From: Cyclobacterium lianum
GTDB lineage: Bacteria; Bacteroidota; Bacteroidia; Cytophagales; Cyclobacteriaceae
Assembly: GCF_900143075.1 (NCBI RefSeq)
Contig: NZ_FRCY01000014.1
Span: forward strand, 62,001-126,000
Direction of reading: 5' to 3'
DNA: 64,000 bases
Part shown: piece by piece, positions 55,225-63,831 of the stretch
Numbering within the stretch: the first letter of the stretch is position 1
How the letters are laid out: every line of letters begins with the position of its first letter
Program-made: the position numbers and the translations under genes
The notes under the pieces: generated by a model
The model's input: the letters and a program-made list of their open reading frames with translations, nothing else
What the model was told of the DNA's origin: nothing
Database searches by the model: none

Positions 55225-56097
55225 ATGAACTTATATTTAACATGTCTCTTTTTACTGTTCGTTTCCCTCAACAGCAGGGCACAAGGAACTGACACGCTCG
55301 TTCTATGGCCAAACGAAGTTCCTGGAGAGACCGAAGCCAGGCATCCCCCGGTTCAAACGGCCAATACCAGTGGAAATGTCACCCGGATTACCGACATCAC
55401 CGACCCGGCCATGGTGGTATTCAAACCAAAAGGAGCCGGAAATGGAGCCGGAATCATCGTCTGTCCCGGAGGGGGATACAATATCCTGGCGATAGACAAA
55501 GAGGGGTATGAGGTAGCCACATGGCTCAATGAACTGGGATTCACCGCTTTTGTATTGCAGTACCGGGTTCCTGACAAACGGGAACAAGCCCTCTACGACC
55601 TGCAGCGTGCGATTCGTCTGATCCGAAGCAGCGCTGACTATTGGGAAGTTGACCCCGCACGATTAGGACTTATTGGCTTTTCGGCCGGGGGAAGTCTTGC
55701 GGCCAGAGCCAGCACGCAGTTTGATCGGCAATCCTACCCCATTCAGGACCAAATAGACAGTCTTTCTGCCCGTCCGGATTTTGCCTTGCTGATCTATCCG
55801 GCCTACCTGGACGAGGGAGATAGCCGCAGCCTGACACCAGAGCTTGTCCTTAAAACGGATACGCCTCCGCAGTTTCTCTTCGGCACCGCCGACGACCGCT
55901 ATGGAAACAGTGCCCTGGTAATGGCCGCTGCTTTACGGGACAAAAAAATTCCTGTTACGCTTCACTTCCTGGCGGAAGGAGGACATGGTTATGGCATGCG
56001 AAAAGGGAATGTGGCCGCCGAAACCTGGCCAGGGCTTGCAGAAAAATGGTTTCAGCAGCTCATCCTGAAAGATAACCGTCCCCTTTTGCCGCGATAA
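55225..56097 (+). CDS. Secreted alpha/beta hydrolase (esterase/acetylxylan-esterase-like)
   Basis: 290 residues. Signal peptide ending NSRAQG; LVLWPNEVPGETEARHP is the usual start of this Bacteroidota group. Oxyanion-hole motif CPGGGYNILAIDKEGYEVA, QYRVPDKREQALYDLQRAIR, nucleophile elbow GLIGFSAGGSLAARAS, acid DDRYGNSAL and catalytic His in EGGHGYGMR. It is an esterase of the dienelactone/xylan-esterase superfamily, probably on acetylated glycans, but the substrate is unproven. Followed 11 bases later by the mscS gene. Confidence 0.88.
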   Translation: MNLYLTCLFLLFVSLNSRAQGTDTLVLWPNEVPGETEARHPPVQTANTSGNVTRITDITDPAMVVFKPKGAGNGAGIIVCPGGGYNILAIDKEGYEVATWLNELGFTAFVLQYRVPDKREQALYDLQRAIRLIRSSADYWEVDPARLGLIGFSAGGSLAARASTQFDRQSYPIQDQIDSLSARPDFALLIYPAYLDEGDSRSLTPELVLKTDTPPQFLFGTADDRYGNSALVMAAALRDKKIPVTLHFLAEGGHGYGMRKGNVAAETWPGLAEKWFQQLILKDNRPLLPR

Positions 56098-56108
56098 ATC
56101 TCTATGCC

Positions 56109-56990
56109 ATGAATTTTACCGAATCTCTGGAAAAACTTTCTTCACTGGTAACCGGCGACCTTGCTGATCTTCGCCAGTTACTCGTAGCCTTATTGATTGG
56201 CCTGGGTATTCTGGTCTTTTTCATTTATCTGTCCCGATGGGTGAGAACACTGGTTCTTAACCGGATGGGCAGGAAACGGAAAGGCAGTTTATTGCCCAGT
56301 TTTATTGCCGGTAGCATTCGGCTGCTGATCCTCCTCTTTGGCATTACACTCATACTTCGCTTTCTGGGACTCACGGGAGTGGTTAGCGGGATATTGGCAG
56401 GGGCTGGCATAACGGCCTTTATCATTGGCTTTGCGCTAAAAGATATCGGAGAAAACTTTCTGGCAGGAATACTGCTGGCTTTCAAAAGGCCTTTCAAGAA
56501 TGGCGACACGGTGGAAATCCAGGGATTGAGAGGGAAAGTATTGGCGCTGAACTTACGGGACACCCAGATCAAAACGCTGGACGGCAAAGACGTATTCCTC
56601 CCAAACGCTTCCATTATTAAAAGCCCACTGATCAATTTCACAATAGATGGTTACCTGAGTTATGGATTTACGATTGGACTGGGATATGGATATGATTACC
56701 GCAAGGCTCTGGAACTGATTGTCAGTACACTTCAACAGGTACCTGGTGTATTACAGGATAAAAGGGGGCCCGTCGCATTGGTAAATGAATTGGGGGACAG
56801 TTCCCTGCAAGTACAGGTAACGTATTGGGTCAATACCTATAACCGGCAACAGCCAGATGCTCAGGTTCGCTCAAATGCTATTCTGGCAGTTCTGGAGGCT
56901 TTGGAGAAAGCCGGCGTACCGCTGCCAGGAAAAATTATCGAGTTTAAAGGAACCGACCAGATAAAGCCCCTGGGAGCTGATCAGAAATAA
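56109..56990 (+). CDS. Small-conductance mechanosensitive channel, MscS family
   Basis: 293 residues. Three N-terminal membrane helices (about 20-42, 62-85 and 90-112); the pore helix TM3 reads GILAGAGITAFIIGFALKDI, then the beta domain LLAFKRPFKNGDTVEIQGLRGKV with TQIKTLDGKDVFLPNASIIKSP, and a mixed alpha/beta C-terminus. Releases osmolytes on hypo-osmotic shock. 11 bases after the esterase gene, so probably co-transcribed although functionally unrelated. Confidence 0.95.
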   Translation: MNFTESLEKLSSLVTGDLADLRQLLVALLIGLGILVFFIYLSRWVRTLVLNRMGRKRKGSLLPSFIAGSIRLLILLFGITLILRFLGLTGVVSGILAGAGITAFIIGFALKDIGENFLAGILLAFKRPFKNGDTVEIQGLRGKVLALNLRDTQIKTLDGKDVFLPNASIIKSPLINFTIDGYLSYGFTIGLGYGYDYRKALELIVSTLQQVPGVLQDKRGPVALVNELGDSSLQVQVTYWVNTYNRQQPDAQVRSNAILAVLEALEKAGVPLPGKIIEFKGTDQIKPLGADQK

Positions 56991-57133
56991 AGGTAGTCTT
57001 CTTACCCGATGGGCCCGGATTCAATGAATTGCCTCATCCTGGAGCATTTGCTCTCCTAAGTGAGGCGTGTTTTACTGTATTTGGAATACAAACAATAGTC
57101 GATTTAATTACCCTGGGTTTAAACAATAAAATC

Positions 57134-57907
57134 ATGCGGACAGTGCTGAGCCAGGAAGCAATTTCCCAATTTATCCAGGAGGGTTTCTTATGCCTTCCCG
57201 ATGCCTTCCCCGACGAGACTGCCCGGGCGGTTCGGAAAATCCTGTGGGAAGGCCTGCCTTGTGATAAAAATAATCCGGCCACCTGGACAGCCCCGGTGAT
57301 CCGCCTGGGCATGTATAGTGATTGGCCGTTCATTGATTCCGTAAACAGCCCCTATCTGTATTCGGTTTTCGACGAGCTGGTTGGCCAGGACAAATGGATT
57401 CCCTGCCGGAGTGTGGGAACCTTTCCGGTACGGTTCCCTTCAGCAGTGCCCCCCAATGATGTGGGAAAACATGTAGATGCAAGCTTTCCCGGTAAGGATC
57501 CCGGAAATGTTTTTGAGTGGCGGATCAATGCGCGGTCCAGGGGACGTGCCCTGCTGATGCTGGTACTGTATTCCGATGTTGGTGAAAATGATGCCCCAAC
57601 AATCATTTACAAAGGGTCTCACATTGACGTCGCGAAAATCCTATTACAAAAGGATGACTCTGGCCTCTCTTTTCTGGAACTGGCAAATCGGCTGGAGGAA
57701 TTGCCTCCACGGGAAAAATTATTCGCAACAGGACAGGCCGGAACAATCTATCTTTGCCATCCCTTTCTGGTCCATGCTGCTCAGGCGCACAGCGGAATAA
57801 ATCCCCGCTTCATGGCTCAACCTCCGCTATTGTTAAAGGAAGAGTTCTCCCTATCTGGTACAGCTTGTTCTCCGGTAGAACAGGCAATTCAATTGGCAGC
57901 AGGTTAG
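57134..57907 (+). CDS. Phytanoyl-CoA dioxygenase (PhyH) family protein
   Basis: 257 residues of the Fe(II)/2-oxoglutarate oxygenase superfamily. GFLCLPDAFPDETAR at the N-terminus, iron ligands His and Asp in GKHVDASFPG, DAPTIIYKGSH, the distal His in LCHPFLVHAA and Arg in NPRFMAQPP that would grip 2-oxoglutarate. Substrate unknown; such enzymes hydroxylate small metabolites or fatty acids. An in-frame TTG at 57029 would add 35 residues unlike the family, so ATG 57134 is chosen. Confidence 0.88.
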   Translation: MRTVLSQEAISQFIQEGFLCLPDAFPDETARAVRKILWEGLPCDKNNPATWTAPVIRLGMYSDWPFIDSVNSPYLYSVFDELVGQDKWIPCRSVGTFPVRFPSAVPPNDVGKHVDASFPGKDPGNVFEWRINARSRGRALLMLVLYSDVGENDAPTIIYKGSHIDVAKILLQKDDSGLSFLELANRLEELPPREKLFATGQAGTIYLCHPFLVHAAQAHSGINPRFMAQPPLLLKEEFSLSGTACSPVEQAIQLAAG

Positions 57908-58171
57908 CCGCTGCAGCCAGCTTCGCGGCATTCTGTTCGACATAGTGGATTCATGCATTTCCATTCGCAGACATATTGCTTTTTTTGATTGCATTCGATT
58001 GCTTGTCCTGCTATCGGTACCTTTCCGGTGTTTTTCTATGTCTATTGAATTTTACCTACTGAACTGAACTGCTGCTTGAACGCAATACCTGCCCAAAAAC
58101 AGGATCAGGTGATTGACCTTACTCCCATATGAATGAAAGAAACACACTGTACCTTTTGTCGGTAAGCCGCT

Positions 58172-58396
58172 TCAGGTCAGCACCGCTGGCATCAATGCTT
58201 CAAATGTCAAACTGGGCATTGTTACCTGCAGGATGCCCATGGAAAGCAATTCGGCTTCAACTCCCGGAGAAGTCGGGACTACCTCAGCCGGGAACTCCGG
58301 ATCCATATCTTCTTTCTCACAACCAGCCAGCAAAAGACTGACAAAGGACAGGCAGGCCCATCCCCATCGTAAACCAATAGATAATTCAGACATCAT
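58172..58396 (-). CDS. Hypothetical small lipoprotein
   Basis: 74 residues: MMSELSIGLRWGWACLSFVS followed by LLLAGC with the lipobox Cys at 26, then an acidic mature part (EKEDMDPEFPAEVV) with no recognisable domain. The open frame extends further upstream, but the lipoprotein signal begins only at the ATG pair 58391-58396. The signal-peptide pattern argues for a real gene; the short length and lack of homology keep confidence low. Confidence 0.45.
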   Translation of the reverse strand: MMSELSIGLRWGWACLSFVSLLLAGCEKEDMDPEFPAEVVPTSPGVEAELLSMGILQVTMPSLTFEALMPAVLT

Positions 58397-58595
58397 TTGT
58401 ACGCAAATAGTGAACTTTGCCCATACTTTGATGTGAGAGCCAATTGTCATCAGAAAAAACCCAACTGTCTGAAAAAAAACAAATCTGAATTTCCCTTTGG
58501 GATATCGTACACAAAGGGTTTCGGGAAGGCGCATACGATTAAATCTACGCCTGTAGATCTGCCCTGAACCGGAGATAGGGTGGTGGGAAGGAGGC

Positions 58596-58826
58596 TTAGT
58601 CCTTTTCTCCTAAAGCGCGGAGCTGCCGGTCTTCCTCGATATGACGGATACCGGGAATCTTGAGCTCCTGCAGGCTTTTTTCCTTTCCGGAACTGCATCC
58701 GCTGATCACTCCGGCGAGTTTTAATATGCGGCGAATAGTACAGCCCTTGTCCTGCAGCTCTCTGGCGATCTGCTCTATTTGAATTCCGGATTCCCGCTCT
58801 ATCGATGCAATAAAGTTCCTTTTCAT
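58596..58826 (-). CDS. Propeptide/inhibitor I9-like small protein
   Basis: 76 residues. The pattern MKRNFIASIERESGIQIEQI, LQDKGCTIRRILKLAGVISG and then LKIPGIRHIEEDRQLRALGE is that of a subtilisin propeptide or free-standing I9 inhibitor: an antiparallel sheet with helices and a C-terminal tail (VEED-type, here IEED) that lies in the protease active site. It is not fused to a protease but lies 16 bases downstream of an S8 protease gene on the same strand. Expected role (inferred): folding chaperone and/or inhibitor of that protease. Confidence 0.62.
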   Translation of the reverse strand: MKRNFIASIERESGIQIEQIARELQDKGCTIRRILKLAGVISGCSSGKEKSLQELKIPGIRHIEEDRQLRALGEKD

Positions 58827-58842
58827 GGTTACTTAACTTCTT

Positions 58843-60168
58843 CTACTGTGGAGACTGCACCAGACCTGCACCAGCATCACGGGTTGGAAGCGACAAGGCT
58901 CTGGCCTGGGCCACCAGCTTGTCCCATATTTCGCGGGCAGTAGCTTCCGGAAAAGCTTCCAGCAACTGGGCCGCTACTCCGGCCACGAATGGTGTAGCCA
59001 TACTGGTACCGCTGATGATGGCGTATTCCTGGGGAAGTTTCCAGGAGCTGAATACTTCTACTCCCGGACCTGCAATGTCCACCAGGCCTCCGTCAGGGTT
59101 CAGACCACCGCAGGAAAAATCAGCGACTGCCGAACGGCGGTCCAGTGCTGCTACTGCCAGTATATTGGGACAGTTGGCGGGGTGGTTCACAGGCCTGACG
59201 ATCCCCTGGCTGCGGCGGCTGTCATTACCGGCTGCGCCAATAATCAGCGTACCCATATCCATCGCTGTTCCGGCCAGCTCGTTGTAAATGTTGGAATACG
59301 CCGTATTCTCCTCCACCGATGCGCCCAGGGACATGGAGATCACCCGACAACCCTGCTCTACTGCCCATTCCATGCCTGCAAGTATGCTGCTGTCACTCCC
59401 TACACCCTCATTGGATAGCACCTTCCCAACGTACAAACCGGCATCCGATGCCGTCCCGTAACGCCGGCCATTGTCCCCGCGTACGCCGCCAACAGCGATA
59501 CCCGCACAGTGGGTGCCGTGTCCATGGGCATCGTCCACAGTTTCTCCTTGTATAAAGGATTTAGAAACCACCTCTCTGGCCGCATAATCCGGATGAGCCA
59601 GATACATGCCAGTGTCCAGCACTGCCAGTTTTACGCCCTTGCCAGTATAGGAGGTTGAAAGGGCATTCAGCGCATGCAGTCCCCAATAAGCCTCTACCGT
59701 GTTTTCAAAAACCGGCGGACTTACCGGGGGCGGGTCTTTGGGTTTGGTGCCAGGATCGGTTACCGGTCCATCTTTTTTAATACCAAACAAGCGACAAATC
59801 ATTTGCCAGAGCAGGACTCCGAAATTACTGCTGCGGGGCGCATCCAGCGCATACAGAAAACGCTCCGGTTCCTCATACCGGAAACTCCTGCCGGCATAAA
59901 CCAGGGATTTTATTTGTTCCTCATGGTTGGCATTGATGACTGCTACACGAAATTTTTCAAAAACTATCCCATCTCCCTCTTCGAAGGCTTTCAGGTAATC
60001 TTCCTCATGGCTACGGTAGGCTCCGGAAGGAGCGAGCCGGAGCGCTGCTCCGGCAGCTTCGGCGTCAATATTTTTCATGCTGGCATCTGGCGCCAGCATG
60101 ACCAGCTTTTTGCCGGTAAACTTAGGTCGGTCTCCTGTAGGGACCTGGAATGAGGTGTAGGGATCCAT
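58843..60168 (-). CDS. S8 family subtilisin-like serine protease, no signal peptide
   Basis: 441 residues. N-terminal non-catalytic part of about 155 residues (KKLVMLAPDASMKNIDAEAA), ending in a Pro-rich linker (PKDPPPVSPP), then the subtilase domain with Asp185 (AVLDTGMY), His217 (HGHGTHCAG), oxyanion Asn315 (GAAGNDS) and nucleophile Ser389 (SGTSMATPFVAGVAA). No signal peptide or membrane helix, so cytoplasmic or exported by another path. The N-terminal part may itself be a prodomain. Downstream lies the separate I9-like protein, probably in the same transcript. Confidence 0.93.
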   Translation of the reverse strand: MDPYTSFQVPTGDRPKFTGKKLVMLAPDASMKNIDAEAAGAALRLAPSGAYRSHEEDYLKAFEEGDGIVFEKFRVAVINANHEEQIKSLVYAGRSFRYEEPERFLYALDAPRSSNFGVLLWQMICRLFGIKKDGPVTDPGTKPKDPPPVSPPVFENTVEAYWGLHALNALSTSYTGKGVKLAVLDTGMYLAHPDYAAREVVSKSFIQGETVDDAHGHGTHCAGIAVGGVRGDNGRRYGTASDAGLYVGKVLSNEGVGSDSSILAGMEWAVEQGCRVISMSLGASVEENTAYSNIYNELAGTAMDMGTLIIGAAGNDSRRSQGIVRPVNHPANCPNILAVAALDRRSAVADFSCGGLNPDGGLVDIAGPGVEVFSSWKLPQEYAIISGTSMATPFVAGVAAQLLEAFPEATAREIWDKLVAQARALSLPTRDAGAGLVQSPQ

Positions 60169-60226
60169 GCGTTGCGATATTGGTTGTTGAAATATCTTAT
60201 AACTTCAAAAAGTTACGCTTTTTCCA

Positions 60227-60625
60227 TCAGAAAAACCAGGGCTCACTGTCCAGAATTTGTTGCACCACAGGGAGGTCCGCCCCTGCCCAATCCAGTTCAG
60301 TAAGATCGTTCGGATGCATCCACCGGTAGCCGATATGTTCCTTTAGCTGTATCTCCTCCTTTACTATCCTGACCCAGTAAGGTACCAGGCAGATGGAAAA
60401 AGCACCATAGTGATGGTATACGGGATTCATTCTGCCCTGCGGAAGAATATCCAGAGCCAATTCTTCCTGAATCTCCCGGATGAGAGCCTGTTCTTCGGTT
60501 TCACCGGCTTCCAGTTTACCTCCCGGAAATTCCCATTTCAGGGGCATACGCATTTCTTCGGAGCGTTGTACTGCGAGTATTAAATTTTGCGAATTTCGAA
60601 TGACGGCACAAGTGACCAGGAGCAT
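60227..60625 (-). CDS. Nudix hydrolase, MutT-like
   Basis: 132 residues. Nudix box GGKLEAGETEEQALIREIQE with the second Glu-Glu EEL, preceded by WEFPG. Start MLLVTCAVIRNSQNLILAVQ (ATG 60625) is the usual MutT-like strand. The likely reaction is hydrolysis of oxidised nucleoside triphosphates such as 8-oxo-dGTP, or another nucleotide; not provable from the sequence. An upstream ATG at 60661 would add 12 hydrophobic residues. Confidence 0.9.
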   Translation of the reverse strand: MLLVTCAVIRNSQNLILAVQRSEEMRMPLKWEFPGGKLEAGETEEQALIREIQEELALDILPQGRMNPVYHHYGAFSICLVPYWVRIVKEEIQLKEHIGYRWMHPNDLTELDWAGADLPVVQQILDSEPWFF

Positions 60626-60733
60626 GAATATGAAGATAGTTGGCAAAAACATATATCTCAATTTTTTATGTGAAAAAATTGGGATATCGACTTACTTTCA
60701 AAGCAAAAAAACAGTATTTTTATATTCCATCCA

Positions 60734-60806
60734 GCGGGTGTAGCTCAGTTGGCAGAGCGTCAGCTTCCCAAGCTGAAGGCCGTCGGTTCGAACCCGATTA
60801 CCCGCT
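60734..60806 (+). tRNA. tRNA-Gly (anticodon CCC)
   Basis: 73-base cloverleaf: acceptor GCGGGTG / TACCCGC (one G-U pair), D-arm AGCTCAGTTGGCAGAGC, anticodon arm TCAGCTTCCCAAGCTGA with CCC in a 7-base loop, T-arm GTCGGTTCGAACCCGAT, discriminator T. CCA follows directly in the genome (60807-60809). Confidence 0.95.
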
Positions 60807-60978
60807 CCATTGTTTTTAAAGGTATGCTTTCACGCTACTCCAGCCCAAATTTTGTATCGACCTATCTGTCTTCCCTATAACTGACTTTATTTGCTCAGAA
60901 GGTATTTGCGATCTTGAGTTGGCCGTAGTCGCTCTTAAGGGTCGGGCAAGCGATCTAATGGTCCGGCAACTGCATAAC

Positions 60979-61011
60979 GAAAAAGCCTCCGAAAAGTGTT
61001 TCGGAGGCTTT
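60979..61011 (-). terminator. ppc terminator
   Basis: Perfect 13-base stem AAAGCCTCCGAAA (60982-60994) / TTTCGGAGGCTTT (60999-61011), 4-base loop, T-run on the minus strand. It begins 23 bases after the ppc stop. Confidence 0.93.
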
Positions 61012-61034
61012 AGGCTTAGTCTCATAAGCGAACA

Positions 61035-63587
61035 TCAGGCAGCATTTCTTGCTGCGTTGATGATGCCAAACATAGTCCGCAGGATCAGTTTCTGCAAGTC
61101 TGCATCCTCTTTGCCCTTTTCCAGAATAGTCTGTATCGCATACTGCTGAATGGTGATTAGGGGCAATACAATTTTTTCGCGAATCCCGATCGAATCCCTG
61201 CTCAGGGGGCTATCTTCCATCAGGTTACTCATTCCGGCCACCTTGAGAATCTGTTCGTAAGCCCGCTGGTACTCTCCGTACATGAGTTCCCAAAACCCAC
61301 CAAATTCAGCATGATCCTTTAAATAAGCTGTTGCCGGATAAAATGCCTTCGCCAGAGATTGCATGGAATTGCCCAGCAGCGAGCGGAAAAACAGTGAATC
61401 CTGGTACAACTGCTTCACATCTTTGAGCTTACCTCGTTTCTCCATCTCTTCGATGGCTTTACCAACACCAAAGAATCCGGGAATATTTTGTTTCATCTGT
61501 GCCCAGGCACCCACAAATGGAATTGCTCTGAGATCCCCGAATTTCATGCTTCCTCCCTTGCTTCTCTTCACCGGCCTGGAGCCGATATTGGTCATGCCAA
61601 AAAACTTCAAAGGTGTAACCTTTTCAAGATAAGGCACAAACTGCGGGTGGTTTTTCAGTCCCTTGTACTCCTGAAAACTGATCTCGGCCATTTCGTCTAT
61701 CAGCGCCTTCTGTTTTTCCGTAAGGCTGTTTTCACTGGAAGGATACAAATGGCTTTCCATCCCCGCGCTGAGCAATTGCTCCAGGTTATAAGAGCAACTC
61801 ACCGGTTTACCATAGTTTGCACTGATGGTTTGGCCCTGAATGGTGATCTGGATCTCTCGGTTTTCTACATTCGGTCCCAGAGAAGCATAGAAATTGTGGG
61901 TGTTCCCACCTCCCCTTGCCGGAGGCCCGCCCCTGCCATCGAAGAATATCACATCGATCTCTTCCTCTCTGGCGACTTTGGTAAGCTCTTCTTTGGCCCT
62001 CAGTATGGACCAGTTTGCGCGAATATAGCCTCCGTCTTTGGTTCCATCAGAAAAGCCCAGCATAATGGTTTGCTTATTACCTCTTTGGCGCAAATGATCG
62101 CGATACACCTTGTTGTGATACAGCGACCGCATTACTCCCGGCGCATTTGCCAGATCATCGATCGTTTCAAATAAAGGTACAATATCCAAAAACAGGTCTT
62201 TGTCTTGAGCCAGTATCAGCTTATTGAGCTGAAAAACCTCCAACACATGAAGGGCCGACTGGTTGTTGGAAATGATGTAGCGGTGGCAGCCCATGGGACC
62301 ATTGCTTTTCTGAATATAGGATATAGAAGAGATGCTTTCAAGCATTTCTTTGTGAAACTCATCTTCCATCTCTCCTGAATCGGGCAAGCCCTTGGTGGAT
62401 AACACCTTGGCAATCTTGCTCTCCTCATCGCCCCGGTGGTACTCTTCCAGGGCTTGCTCGCCCTCAGTCTTGGTAATGATGGCATCCCAAAGGCCATCAT
62501 GCTTTCGACTGTCCTGCCGGACGTCCATGCTGGCAAAGTGAAAACCGAAAACCCTGACTTTGAGGATAAACTCATCCAATAGCTCAAGAGACAACCCCCC
62601 GTGATCTTCGATGATCCCTTTTCTTGCCTGGTAAAGAATTTCGAGCAATTCGTCTTTAGAGTGAAATACTTCACCCTGTCCCCCGAATAGGGTGTTGTAT
62701 ATTCCTTTTTCAGCTTTGATCAGGTGATTTTCCACATTGAAAAAAGTCAATCTCCTTCTGACCTTTCGGATGTCCCGGTAATAGCACTTTAAGATGCTGT
62801 TCTGGAGTTTGTCCGCTACTTTTTTGGTAATGTCATGCGTTACGTAGGGGTTGCCATCCCGGTCGCCCCCCGGCCAAAAACCTACTTTGAGCAAATTGGG
62901 ATTTTCCCAATCGTGCAAGGGGATGTTTAGTTGATTGAGCATACGGATCATGATATCCGAAATGCTGGGGTAAAAAACATACTCTAAAAACCAGGTCAGG
63001 CTGACTGCTTCTTCGTAAGGAGAAGGTTTTTCTTTATTGATAAAGGGAGTTTTGCCTAACTGCCTTAACAACAGATCGATGTCTCCCAAATCATTTTTTC
63101 GGATCGCCTGCTCCAGGTCAGTGATAATGGCCAGCACATTTCCGGGATAAAATTGTGTAGGGTGGGCCGTGAGTGTAAGCCGGACAGAGAAATTTTGCAG
63201 TTTCTGGATCAGCTCTTCTCTTTTATGGTCCGTCTCGGCACGGGAGATCAGCGCCGTCATCGTACCCTTTCCCTTGATGTCATTGAATTTTTCGTAGGCC
63301 GCATCCTCGATAGAATCAAACAAAACCACCTGTCTTTCGATGTATTGCACCATCTTAAACAGCAGATCGTGTCTTTCCTTCGCAGGTTTTTCGGCCATCA
63401 GTTCCTCAAAAAACTGCTCGATGATCTCTTTGGGCGTTTTGTTTTTCTGAAAGCCACTTTGGCATGCTTCCGACAAAATGGGTAAGAGCGTACCGGTCCG
63501 GTATATCTGGTCGAAGGGCAGGTCTAAAAATAGACTGTTATAAATAGTAAAGCGCTTTGCTACTTCAGTTTCGTAGATGTTTGCCAT
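61035..63587 (-). CDS. ppc: Phosphoenolpyruvate carboxylase
   Basis: 850 residues, full length. It makes oxaloacetate from PEP and bicarbonate to refill the TCA cycle. Catalytic His in LTLTAHPTQF (motif TAHPT[EQ]), GFWPGGDRDGNPYVT, IMLGFSDGTKDGGYI with the catalytic Lys, FDGRGGPPARGGGNTHNFYAS and the C-terminal QQYAIQTILEKG / LILRTMFGIINAARNAA. The ATG at 63587 is preferred; a longer frame begins at 63617 but adds ten atypical residues. Single gene. Confidence 0.97.
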   Translation of the reverse strand: MANIYETEVAKRFTIYNSLFLDLPFDQIYRTGTLLPILSEACQSGFQKNKTPKEIIEQFFEELMAEKPAKERHDLLFKMVQYIERQVVLFDSIEDAAYEKFNDIKGKGTMTALISRAETDHKREELIQKLQNFSVRLTLTAHPTQFYPGNVLAIITDLEQAIRKNDLGDIDLLLRQLGKTPFINKEKPSPYEEAVSLTWFLEYVFYPSISDIMIRMLNQLNIPLHDWENPNLLKVGFWPGGDRDGNPYVTHDITKKVADKLQNSILKCYYRDIRKVRRRLTFFNVENHLIKAEKGIYNTLFGGQGEVFHSKDELLEILYQARKGIIEDHGGLSLELLDEFILKVRVFGFHFASMDVRQDSRKHDGLWDAIITKTEGEQALEEYHRGDEESKIAKVLSTKGLPDSGEMEDEFHKEMLESISSISYIQKSNGPMGCHRYIISNNQSALHVLEVFQLNKLILAQDKDLFLDIVPLFETIDDLANAPGVMRSLYHNKVYRDHLRQRGNKQTIMLGFSDGTKDGGYIRANWSILRAKEELTKVAREEEIDVIFFDGRGGPPARGGGNTHNFYASLGPNVENREIQITIQGQTISANYGKPVSCSYNLEQLLSAGMESHLYPSSENSLTEKQKALIDEMAEISFQEYKGLKNHPQFVPYLEKVTPLKFFGMTNIGSRPVKRSKGGSMKFGDLRAIPFVGAWAQMKQNIPGFFGVGKAIEEMEKRGKLKDVKQLYQDSLFFRSLLGNSMQSLAKAFYPATAYLKDHAEFGGFWELMYGEYQRAYEQILKVAGMSNLMEDSPLSRDSIGIREKIVLPLITIQQYAIQTILEKGKEDADLQKLILRTMFGIINAARNAA

Positions 63588-63831
63588 GGTTGATGGGATT
63601 AATTTTAATCTTTCCAATTACTCAAAAATGCACATTTTTTTGCTTCCATGCATTAATTACTCCGGATATTTTAATCGCTTGAATAGGGCGCCCTGTTTAT
63701 TTTCCTTACTATCAGTAACTTATTCTGTATACCCGCTTCACCACTTATGGAATCCGGAATAAGGATCCCTGACAATCGAATATTTTTTTGTATTTTGGGC
63801 CTTTGAAAACCAACATTCTAATCCACCGCTA

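Noticed and set aside
58129-58341. Plus-strand frame opposite the small lipoprotein
   Set aside because: No signal or domain; the minus-strand frame has a convincing lipoprotein signal instead.
60816-61025. Minus-strand frame next to tRNA-Gly ending KTDRSIQNLGWSSVKAYL, vaguely like an integrase C-terminus
   Set aside because: No catalytic Tyr/His/Arg motif is visible, the frame crosses the ppc terminator hairpin, and no direct repeat of the tRNA end was seen. Too weak to call an integrase remnant.
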